Shown here: in pieces, positions 31,329-43,300 of the stretch
Numbering within the stretch: position 1 is the stretch's first letter
How the letters are laid out: every line of letters starts with the position of its first letter
NCBI RefSeq assembly: GCF_027579695.1
Contig: NC_083581.1
Location: 60,524,200 to 60,588,199 of the forward strand
DNA: 64,000 nt
Direction of reading: 5' to 3'
Origin: Neoarius graeffei
Taxonomy: Eukaryota; Chordata; Actinopteri; Siluriformes; Ariidae
Made by a program: the position numbers and the translations under genes
The notes under the pieces: model-generated
What the model saw: only the letters and a program-made list of their open reading frames with translations
The model's database searches: none
Told to the model about the DNA's origin: nothing

Positions 31329-34300
31329 AGTTATTATTTTTTTTATTTTATTTTGTTTCCTTTTGTTTTTCCTCATTAGGTCGCTGTGCGAGCTTGCTTT
31401 CTAGGATTTGTCTTCGGATGTGGCTTGAGCATAAGTTTTGCAAACACGACATGGACACAGTTTGGCTGGTATATGAACTCAAGTTTCTGCATCTCAGTAT
31501 TAAATGAAGATTGAATCACACTTTTTTGAAATCAGGAACGGTCAGCAGTATGCCTTTCCCTAAGTCATGTCTAAATCGTAGTGTTGCCTTTCTGCAGGTA
31601 CATGTGTTCACTGGCATTCTTCCACTACTCTGAATACCTGGTCACAGCCGTCATCAACCCTCGCAGTCTGTCTCTAGACTCCTTCCTACTCAACCACAGT
31701 GTTGAATACACTGTAGCAGCAATCTCTTCCTGGATGGAGTTTACTGTGGAAAAACTGCTTGTTCCAGGTCTGTTCAGTTGTTTTCATCTGAAAGATTTGC
31801 TTTAGTGCTTTTATAACAGACAGACAGATATCAGAGGTCATGTTCACAGCTGCAACAGACGGGGGGCAAAATTCAAGGAAAGACCAACTTGGTGACGGGA
31901 TAATTTTTTTTTTTTTTAAAGGTCCCACCATATAACAAAATTAATGTGACATTAAGCTTTTAATTTGAGTGTCGGCGTCTCAAGAGTATTGCCGGGATTA
32001 CGGAGTTATTTCAGGTTGCGGTTGCCTCTCCTGTTAAGGCTAGTACCAGTTAAAATTGAAGCTTTAATAACTCGCAGGCTCTCACTGGAAAAATGGAGCT
32101 TTGCAGTATAGTTTAATGGAAAATATCAATGGCCTGTGGGTCACGTTCTATCAAACGATAAATAACGTCTGTTAATTCACAATACACTGGCTGCCAAAAA
32201 AAAAGAAAAAAAAAAGGTTGTGCACACTAATATTTTGTTGGACTGCCTTTAGCATTGATTATGGCGCACCTTCACTGTGCCATTGTTTCAGCAACCTTAT
32301 GCAATGTCGCAGCATTAATTTCCATCCAAAGTTGCATTAGATTTTTGCTGATATCTTGTCTTGACCACTGGAAAATCAAATCACTCATGGTCCCTGAACT
32401 ACTCTTTCACAATGTGAGCTCTAATTTTATGCCTGTGCCATCAAGGAAGAAAAAAATCCATTGATGTGAAAACCTGGTCATTCAGTGCTTTCAGGTCATC
32501 AGCTGACTTCATTTTATTGCCACGTAATGTTGCTGCATCAAGACCTGACCAATTGAAGCAACACACGATCATAACACTGCCTCCAGAGGCTTGAACATTC
32601 GCCACTATGCATGATGGATGCATCGGTTCATGCGCGTCCCTTCTTACCCTGATGCGCCCATCGCTCTGGAACAGGGTAAATTTGGACCCATCAGACCACG
32701 TGACCTTTTTCCATTGCTCCAGAGTCCAATCTTTATGCTCCCTAACAAATTGAAGCCTTTTCTTCCTATTACCCACTTTTTAGTGAGGCTTTCTTATGGC
32801 CACCCAGCCTTTCAGTCTCAATCTTGTGAGTTCTCGTCACATTGTGCATGTGGAAATGCTCTTACTGTCACTATTAAACATAGCTGTGAGTTCTACTGTC
32901 ATTTTTTTTTTTAATGATTGGACTTCAAGTGTTTAAGGGCGTATTCACACCTACGTTGTTTGGTCCGGATCAAACGAACTAAATTTACCTTGGTCCGGAC
33001 CTTTTGGGTTGGTCTGAATACAAACCACCGAACTCTGGTCCGGACCAAACAAGCGGACCAAGACCGAGCTGCAAGGTCGGACTCGGTCCGGACCAAAGGA
33101 ACCCTGGTGCGGACCTTTTGGAGGTGTGAAAGCAGACCGGACCTAATCCGACAATTTTGCTTTTTTTGTACCTCGGGAGCTTCCGTCGTTTGTCGAGCAT
33201 TATGGGAAACAGAGTCTTGACACTCCACCGCAAAGTGCAAACACTGTTTCGGTTGTCAAGGGAACCTTACAACAGTCGTTCAGTCATTCAGACCAGTGGT
33301 AGGCTAGACTACAGAGTACAAAAAATGAGTAGGGGGCAAACGTGGGCCGAGGAAGAAACGCGTACCCTTGTGGATATATGGGCAAATGTCCACATATCTG
33401 AGCTTTTGGAGAGAACACACAAAAATGCTGACGTGTTTGCTGTATTCAGTGAGACAATGAAGGAGAAGGGGTTCACGCGCTCCCCAGAACAGCGCTTTGT
33501 GCGCGTGTCGTCTCTGACCAATAGCTGAACGACCTCAGGGCGCGTGGCTTTGTTGACAGATTCTGGTCCGCTTACTAAAATGTACAGTGTGAAAGCGAAC
33601 CGCACCAAAATGAAAAAATAAAAAAAACATTTGGTTCGGACCAAAGCAAGTGAACTATCGAACTATCCTGGTCCGAATACACCCTAAGTGTTCTGTCATC
33701 ACGGTGTCTCAGGATTTTTTCCGACAACATTTCTTCTACAAAGCTGATGGCAGTTCACCACTATCCTTCCAGATTTTAATCACGTTTGAAAGTTCTTAAC
33801 CCGATTTCAGTAATCTCCTTAGTAGTTTTCCTTTGCTTGATGCAGGACAATAATTTCACCCTTCCGAAACACGGTAACGTCTTTTCCATGACCACGGGAT
33901 ACGTCTTCCGACATGACTGTATAAGAAATGAGAAGCTACTCACTGCATCAGTTAGGGTTTAAAGTGCATATCCTGGACCAAATTAGTTTTTTTTTTTTCT
34001 TTTTAATATGAAAGTATGTCCCTTTACACACTCATCCAGAAGGGTAATTTTGCACAAGGCCATCTGTCTACAGCAGAAAAAAATAAAATAACAAAACGCG
34101 TCCGGAAAAATCCCAAGGGAGTCTGGAGCCAGATTCGTGACATCACCTGCGGAAGCGCCAGCAGGCTGAGAGAGCTTGTACGGTTTCAGTGCACAGCCTC
34201 TGTAGACCAAGTTTAGCAGCTAGCGATTTTGCATTGAAATATGGAATTGTCACCTGAGCGCAATGTGGGAAACAATGAGTACTAATCCCATCAAGGTTGG

Positions 34301-37300
34301 CGTTGCTACACCCTCCTACGATACATCTGTTAACCATTTTAATAATTATGTGATAACGTTGAAGAAATTTGCAGAAAACCACCAGGTCGTTTTCTCATAA
34401 ACAAACCAGCGCTGACATAGGATTCAGAGGGAGGCGTCCCATGCGTGACATCACGAAAATCAATGTTTTCCAGGAAATCCAAATGCCAAGTTTTTTCAGA
34501 GGCGGACCAATTCGCCTCAAATGACTTGATTTCAACTGAATTTTTCTGGTATTGCGCAAGGTAAAAAAAATTGCACAAAATGCAAAATGTGACAGATTTT
34601 TGACCAAAGTTTAATATAAAATAGGAGAATTGCATTGATCTTGCTCTTGAATTTACCCGTGATATGCACTTTAAGGATTGTTGGCTTCTGAAACATATTA
34701 ATCACTGCAGGAATTATCCAGTCAAAGTCTCCTGAGCATTTTTGCTTATTTGAATCCAAATTGGGGCTTTTTTGGCCAGTCAGTGTGTATAAGGCTGTGT
34801 TTCTTGTAGGATAAAATGTGCTAATGAAGAAATCCGTTTGTCAATACTCTCTAGTTACATTTTGGCTGTTTTTGGAAAGTCTTTGCAGTAAGAGGGGATC
34901 TCAGCAATCTGTCGACGTAAGGCATCTAAGGCCAGTATGAAATTCTGATGAATGCAAAGGCAGGCATTAGCTGGTGTCTGGGAACAAAGCAGGATGTTTT
35001 GTCGTCACAACCGTGCAAATTTACTGACTCCAATCTTTATATCTGGATTTTCTTCTTTGAATGTTGCATAGCATTCCTTAATACTCAGTCAAATGTCTCT
35101 TTTGTCGTTTTCTTTTTCCTTCACCGTCTTGAACAGTAATGATATCCCGTCTTCCAGGTGTAATTTTATACTTGTATAGTCCTTACAGTAAAACTGTCTG
35201 TCTTACAGCTCCCACTGTTAACTGACTGAAGCCTCGTAGGCGTGTTTTGGTTATTTTCAGTTCCTATAGAATCTTCACAAAACTCTCTGATGCCAAATTT
35301 CTTAACACAGCTCGTCTTTTCTCAGGATTTCTAGGTAATAGGTTTCTAAGTCGATTGGCGGCTCGATTTAATAAACTGGAAGTAGATTCGGGTCTTCTGC
35401 CATGTTGACTAACACATGGTTCAGGAGTCAAACTGGCCAAAGTCTTGCGTTGTCTGCATTTCTGTTGCTCCAATCTTTTCTTATTTAAAACAATAGTTCT
35501 TTCTTCATCTGTCATTCTTTCCACTCTGTTCTGTTCTCTCTGACAACTAACTTTACAGTACTCTCTATGCTTTGCCTTATACAAGTCCTAATTGCCTTCA
35601 GCTTTAAGTTTTGCTCTTCTTCGTTTCTGTCTTTCAGCTGCTGTTAAGGCCATTTTGTTACAGTGAACTACTGTATAAAATAAATCAGTCATGAATTTTG
35701 GCAGGGGATATAGAACCGTTAACATGATGATGACAGCATGACTCGCGTGACAGTCTTTGAGGTAGATATTTATATATTAACTAGTCAGAAAAATAAATGG
35801 ATTTGTGGCTTTACTTCTTTATCCAGGAGGGTTATAATGTACAACTTTTAATCTTCCGAAAATAGTCTGCTATTGGAGAAAAATTAAACTACTTAGATTT
35901 GTGACTCGCGTGACATCATCAATGAGACTGATTATGGTGAGTTCACTGTCTGAAGCATCTCTGAATCTGGCCACCTATAATACCACCCTTTGTTTGTCTG
36001 GTTACGTCTATGGAAATTTTTTTTTTTTAGGTGGCAAGGAAAATTCCGTGGAAATTTCCACTGAAGGAAATTGATCCAAGCTGAGAGCCTGAAAGGGCGC
36101 TCATTGACCCCATGAAAACATACAAAAGTATATAATTGTAATGTTCAGATGTCAATTTTTTTCTGTCCCACATACTGCAACCATTTGTCAAACTGAAACC
36201 CTATCATATGACTTTTATAAACAGAACTTGACAATCAACCTGATGTTCACGTTTTTAAAATCTGCCACGAGAAATCACAATTCTAACAGATTATTACTTA
36301 TCCAGTACGTTTGGCTGTGTTAATTATTTTACAGCTTTCAGATTTCGTTATGTACAGATTTGCACAGTTGAGGATGATTTGCTGAGCCAGCTTAATTAGC
36401 AAATTGTAATGTGAAGGGCCGGTGTGGCTGCAGTGTTTATTTCAACCAAATAGAAATAATAGTAATTTGAAGATCAAGTTCAAGTGGAATTGGGTGTAGC
36501 TGCTGCTTAGCTGGATTGAAGACGTGCAGCCGAGCTGGTCCTTTGTGGATCGGATTAAAGGCCTCTGCCCAAGAGTAACCTCTGTATTGGTGTACACCTG
36601 AATCAGAATTTGTCATCATTGTACCAAGTACAACAAAATTTAAAAGCTAACCTTAAAGTAGAGCCCTGCACTCCCGCAGGACTCTCCGCAAAGCAGTGCG
36701 GCGCGGGACAAATTTTGAAAGCTCATTGCAAGCGGGCGGGAGCGGGAGTGCACATATGCGGCGCGGGCGGGAGCGGTGATGAGCTGCAGTCCCGCTAACT
36801 AAAAACATGTTTAAAATAAAATTTATAAATTATTAATTTATGTCTATCATATATAATTTGTGCTGGATATTTTATTTGGCATTAATAAAAACATTTTAAG
36901 ATGCCTAAATTGGCAGACAGAGTCAGATTGCCAGATTGAGTGAGGAATGGCATCTTAAATTTGCCATTGATCACCCTAACAGGAAATTCTTTGATCACTC
37001 TAATGACTCGCAGTTCACACCCAGCCAGCAAGAGAACCATGAGTGAAGTGATTTACTGCTTGCGTTAGTCTACAACTCTAATCAGAGAGACAGGTTACAC
37101 AGTGACGGTAGGCTTGACTCAATGCTATCCCAGAAATCCTTCCTGTAATATGCAAATTTGGCTGTCCAATCAGAGGCGGCCAAATTTGCATATTACAAGA
37201 AGGATTTCTGGGATAGCATTGAGTCAAGCCTACCGTCACTGTGTAACCTGTCTCTCTGATTAAAGTTGTAGACTAACTCAAGCAGTAAATAATTCACTTC

Positions 37301-40300
37301 TCTTACTATCTCTGCTTTGCAATAAAAAAAAAAAAAAAAACACCATTGGTACAAAGCAAGCCCATTCACTTTTTTTATGCTGATCAGAGAATTACAATGG
37401 TTTCTCATGTGATAAAAATGTGCGATTCGCGATTAAATATTTTAATCGCTTGACAGCACTAATTATTATTATTATTATTAGAGACACTACATGCTGAATT
37501 CAGAAACAAGGTAAATAATAAACATGAACGTGAGCTATAGATATTTATGCTCAAATCCACTCAAAGTAGGGGGCGGGGCACCATCACGCTGTGTCAAGAC
37601 AAGAACTTTCCTGAGAAATAACGGGAACGTCTGCATCATGCGGGATTTGCGGGTGGGAGCGGGACTGAAAATCATAATTTTTTTGTGGGCGCGGGCGGGA
37701 GCGGGACTGAAAATCATAATTCTTTGCGGGCGGGAGCGGGACTGCACAATGCGGGCGGGAGCGGGACTGAAAAATCCGACCCGCGCAGACCTCTACCTTA
37801 AAGTACAAGACCACATAAAAATAGAACAAGACCACACAGGACTAGAACAGACCAAAAAAAATAGAACAGTACCCAAAATGCACAACATTTTAAAAGATAA
37901 TAAATAAAGGCGAATCATGAACAGTTAGGATGATGTCACGTTTGAGAGATTCTCAGCTCATCTGCTTCTGTAACCATTTGACAAAATGTGTCTATCCTGT
38001 ATAGTTTTTATATTGTGATTAATCCTCGTTAACATGTCCCTGGGCAGAGCTGAAGCAGCTGAACTGGATCTGTTTTGTGGGATTAATAATGGTGTTCTGT
38101 GGAGAAGGTCTACGCAAGTCTGCCATGCTGACGGCGGGATCCAACTTCAACCACATAGTGCAGAACGAGAAGGCTCAGAGCCACGTGCTGGTCACTAATG
38201 GCGTCTATTCGTTCTTCAGACACCCTTCATATGTGGGCTGGTTCTACTGGAGCATCGGTACTCAGGTATGAGGTGGCTAAATAAAACTTGGAAAATGGCT
38301 GTTGGGCCCAAGTTCCTATTGAGTAAATAATTGCTCATTGTGTAGTTACAACAAAAAATTGCTTACTGTTTTATTGGGTATGTGGGTGGACAAATCATAC
38401 ATTTATTATCTAGCCTGCTGGGCAAGTGGAAACTCCAGTGTGCTTCCCAGTCCCATATTTTTGTTTGCCCAGAAACCTAATCAACCTGGCTAAAAAATGA
38501 TGGCTCACATATATTATATTCGTATGGCAGGTTAGTTAGCTCGTTAAATACAATAATACAGATTAAGAAAAAGGAACAAGTTAATTATCATCATCCTTTC
38601 AGAACAAAGTTTCTAATGTAGTGTGTTGTAGTTGTGCAAAAAAACAGCAAGTTGGCAGTGTTCTGTCCTTGCATTGCACGTAAGATGATCATGTTTGGCT
38701 TGGCTTTTTTTTTTTCTATTTGTTTTTTTCTTTTCTCTCAATTACCCCATAAGAACCCGGACCCATTTCCCCTTAAAGGAAAATTATGGGGAATATAAAA
38801 CAGACCAAATGGACCACACAGAACAGATTTCTAATTTGTTTTTTAAATTCTGACCCCTACTGGCAAAGATCTGGAAAGTTACGTGTATGTCATATTGGGC
38901 ATTTATAATAAACTTATTCCTTATTTGAAAATAAATCAGCTTGACTTTTTTTGTTCAGTAATGCATTTTTATTTGCATTTCCATAAGATACAATAACATT
39001 CTAACTAAGTTTAACAAAAAAAAATTGTCTGATTGGTTTTAAAACAAAACGTGTGCAGACTGAATAATAAAAACTACCTCATATTGGGTAATTATGCAAC
39101 AAGTTACTGTAACTGTAAAAAAAAAAAAACTGAGCTACAGACAGATTTAGTAACCTTCAGAAAACATGTACATAGTGCAAAAAAACTATTAAAGAATACT
39201 GAAGGGGAATAAAACCTTCGTATTATCAGCACCATGTTTTAACCATTCTCACTCTCTCAGGCCCATTAAAGTGCATATTCTGGACTTATTATTATTTTTA
39301 TTATTTTTATTTTTTTATTTTTTTTTTATATGAAAGTATGTCCATTTACACACTCATCCAGAAGGGTAATTTTGCACAAGGCCATCTGTCTACAGCAGAA
39401 AAAAAAAAAAACGCGTCTGGAAAAATCCCAAGGGAGTCTGGAGCCAGATCCGTGGCGTTACCTGCGGAAGCGCCAGCAGGCTGCGAGAGCTTTGCACGGT
39501 TTCAGTGCACAGCCTGTGTAGACCAAGCGCTCCCATTTCTCTCTCATTGTCCGGTCTTTTGGAAAACGATGAGTACTAATCCCATCAAGATTGGTGTTGC
39601 TACACCCTCCTACGATACATCTGTTACCCATTTTAATAATTACGTGATAATGTTGAAGAAATTTGCAGAAAACCACCAGGTCGTTTTCTCATAAACAAAC
39701 CAGCGCTGATGTAGGGTTCAGAAGGAGGCGTCCCGCACGCGACGTCACGAAAATCAATGTTTGCCGGGAAATCCAAATGCCAAGTTTTTTCAGAGGCAGA
39801 CAAATTCGCCTCAAATGGCTTGATTTCAACTGAATTTTTCTGGTATTGCGCAAGGTAAAAAAAATTGTGCAAAATGTGACACATGTTTGGCCAAAATTTA
39901 ATATAAAATAGGAGAATTACATTGAGCTTGCTCCTGAATTTACCTGTGATATGCACTTTTAAACAGTTTTAGCAAAGTAGCCTAGGCCAAATGGTAACAT
40001 CTGAAACAATTTCGTTCTTCAGTGGAGCAAAGACACACATTACACTTCTCACAGAGGGTGGTGGTTGCATTGACTTTGCATAATTTGCAACGGCCATGCT
40101 TTTCACACTTCACAGGCCAGTGTGCAACCTGGTCAGTGCGAACATCAACCGGAACGCCAACACGCACTCTCTTGGGCAGTGGTGGAGATGAGGCATCAAG
40201 TGTTGGGCGACCCCTTTGTGCCTGCAAAAAAAATCAGGCTAGTGGCAACCTCTGCCTGGAAGCTCCTTTGTTTCAGTGGCTTTTGGACACCAAGCAGTTT

Positions 40301-43300
40301 ACAGTCATGGCAGTAGATCAACCATGCATTAACGAGGCCTAACATGATGGTTTGCCAGAAGAGGTGGAGGTACCACCTCCATGACCTCATGTGGTACTTG
40401 TACCTTGCAACACACATGCATCAAGGAGGTCTATCCCCTCCCATGAATGTGTTGTACTCCTTCACAATGTGCGGCCTGTTGACCTCCACAAATGCTTTGT
40501 CTGCTTTGCTTCAGCATCAAGCTTTGTCCTGAGGCTCAGTTGCATAGTAGGATGAGATCAGGGTAACAGATTTTGTTGTCATACCACTTCACAATGACCA
40601 TACTTCCCCTTTCTCCACCCTGGCATCAACAGATCCTCTGCCTCTCTTGGCAAGACTTTTGTCATCCGGCAGATTCTACCATAACAGAGGCCAGTTAAGT
40701 CCCATCTCCTTAAATTGCTGAATTGATTATTTTGATCATTCTATTAAGTTTTTCTAGTAGCATTTGGGGTCTTGGACATTCACAGTAAATTTTAGGACAG
40801 TAGTCCTGGTAACTAATTAATTAATAAAAGCCTGACATGACAGACATGCTAAATGACAATAGAAACACATCGGTTTCTATCATCAAAATCTGACAGACAA
40901 AATAACGTCTACCATCATATTCTGACAGACACTCTAGATGACAATAGCAACAAAACTGTTTCTTACATTATTAATCTGACAAATTTAGTAATAATATTAA
41001 ATACCTCATCACTAGAACCAAATAATAAAATAAAATATTGAAATAAAGAGAATTTATTTTCAAAATTGAAATATCAACAATAATTGTCAGAACAGTGACG
41101 ATAGACACGACTGTGTCACTTTCGCGGGGAAATAACACATTGAAATGGCCTGTCGGCTGAAAGGGTCGCAAGTGGCTCTGATTTATCTCAACTTACGATA
41201 GTTTTCCTCCAGAAAAATGTAAATATGAATGCACAAATATATTCTCAATGTTTCTATCGTCAAAAATTTCTATCGTCAGGATAGCTGACTGAAAATCTTG
41301 CCTTGATTTATTTGATGAAATCTAGCTGTCAGAACTCCAAGTCTTGCCCGGAAGTAAATGTCTGCTGTCTCAAAAATCATGCGCAGTAGAATTTCCTCTT
41401 TGCGTCAGTCAACATGTGCGTGGTGAGGGCTTGAATTTTGCTATCGTCAGGTGCATTTGACTGACAGACTGATGATAGCATTTTTTAAAAATAACTGTGG
41501 GCTTCTCTCGTGAACGAAATAGTTTTTTCACTGTTAATCTATTTCAACTCTATCTGTTGACACCCAAAAATGATAAAGCCTGCTTCCACACGATAACTAC
41601 CAAAGATCCATAATGGCTGAGTCTATCGTCAGGTCATCTGACAGAAATTCACTGACGATAGCAAAAGGGATAATGAAAGTGATTTTTAAAATGGGAGTTA
41701 TGTCTGTCAGATATGTCAAAGAAATAGAACTTTATTCTTTATTTTATTGATATACTCAGTGTATTTTTAAATGACGTGCTGTTTTAGAAGACCAAATACC
41801 ATATTTTCAATCTTGAAAATATTACCTCACTGAAAAAAGGACAAGAAAAATTTCTTATTTTGTGGGCAAGTGATTAATGGATCCAGTTACGGTAGAATCT
41901 GCCATCCTCAAGCATACAACCAGCCAAGCGATTGCTACGGAGTGTTCCTACAAAGTAGATCTGTTGCTCAAGAAGCTTGAGAACCAGTGGTGCTGAGGAA
42001 AAAAAAATTGTCTGCAAAGACTTTGTAGTTTTGGTTTGATGGGAGAGTTTCACACAGCTTGACCACAACGTCACCTCCCATGCCCAGTATGTTTTTTTTT
42101 TTTTTTTTCTTCTCCTCTCCCCCCTCCCAGTGCCACCTTCATAAACCACAAAATCACAGAGGATTCCTGAGGATGAGCAGCAGGCCCAAATTTTCAGTCC
42201 CCATGGGTGGGGTTTGCCCTTCACATACTGCCTTATTGGGCTGCGTTCTGAACACTGTAGCATTTAGCCATACTACAAAAAAATTAATAGAATTACATTG
42301 AATTAGGAGCACCGTAAAATCGTGTTTGTTTTACTTACAGATATTCAAAAATTGTTTTGTAACCTATATTATTAATAATTTTATAAATTTGCTATATTTG
42401 TTTAAATGTGCTTTGAATTGAACATTTTTCTTATTGTGACAAATACGTCACACAATATTTTCCACGACTATGTTAAGGTTAAATGCCCGATGTGACATCC
42501 ATGTTACCACAATGTTGTCGTAACTTGTTTTAGATCAATTTCTTCAGGAAATGTTGTCAGAACATGTTAAATGTAATATTTGACATCTTATTTAAGTATC
42601 AGAATTGTTAAATCGGTTGAAACTTGCCTTTAGTCACCAAAAAATAAGATGTTTGAAATGAGATGATTTGGTCAGGTGTGGTTGCCCTGCACACGGCCAT
42701 CTTGAAAATGGTGTCATGGGTATTCAAATTCAGAGTGTCACGTGACTGCACCAGGAAGTTACGAACATGTCACTTTGGGGCCTAATGAGGTAAAGTCAAG
42801 GATAAAGCTGTGTGAAAGTTTGCAGGACATTTAAAGTCGTGGTGACACCTGTGTCACGGTGGGTTCTTACTCGCTGGCCTCTTTATTAGGAACACCCATA
42901 CACCTGCTCTTTTATGCAGTTCTCTAATCAGCCAATCCCTGGACAGCAGCACGACGCATAAAATCATGCAGAAACAAATCAAGAGCTTCGGTTAATGTTC
43001 ACTTCAAACACCAGAACGGGAACAATTGTGATCTCAAAGTGTGACTTTCACTGTGGCATGGGTGTTGGTTTGAGCCAGATCGACTGGTTTGAGTATTTCA
43101 GAAACTGCTGATCTCCTGGGGTTTTCACACGCAACAGTCTAGAGTTTACACAGAATGGTGCGAAAAACAAAAACCACTGAGTGAGCAACAGTTCTGTGGG
43201 TGGAAACAAACGCCTGGATACGAGAGGGTCAGAAGAAAATGGCCAGATTTGGTTCAAGCTGTTATGTAAATCATAACTCTTTACAACCACGGTGAGCAGA

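Larger units (their letters stand above)
32185..34787 (-). mobile_element. Tc1-like transposon in icmt intron 3, split twice
   Basis: Left end CACTGGCTGCCAAAAAAA mirrors the right end TTTTTTGGCCAGTCAGTG. Minus-strand frame 32776-32441 reads GNRKKRLQFVREHKDWTLEQ, WSDGSKFTLF and SGGSVMIVCCFNWSG, the Tc1 core with its first Asp; the later triad residues are lost. Split by a Harbinger MITE and a Kolobok-like MITE. Confidence 0.72.

Noticed and set aside
32911-33240. Four overlapping ORFs on both strands rich in RTK/VRT
   Set aside because: They come from the GGTCCGGACC-rich Harbinger end, a repetitive palindromic sequence.
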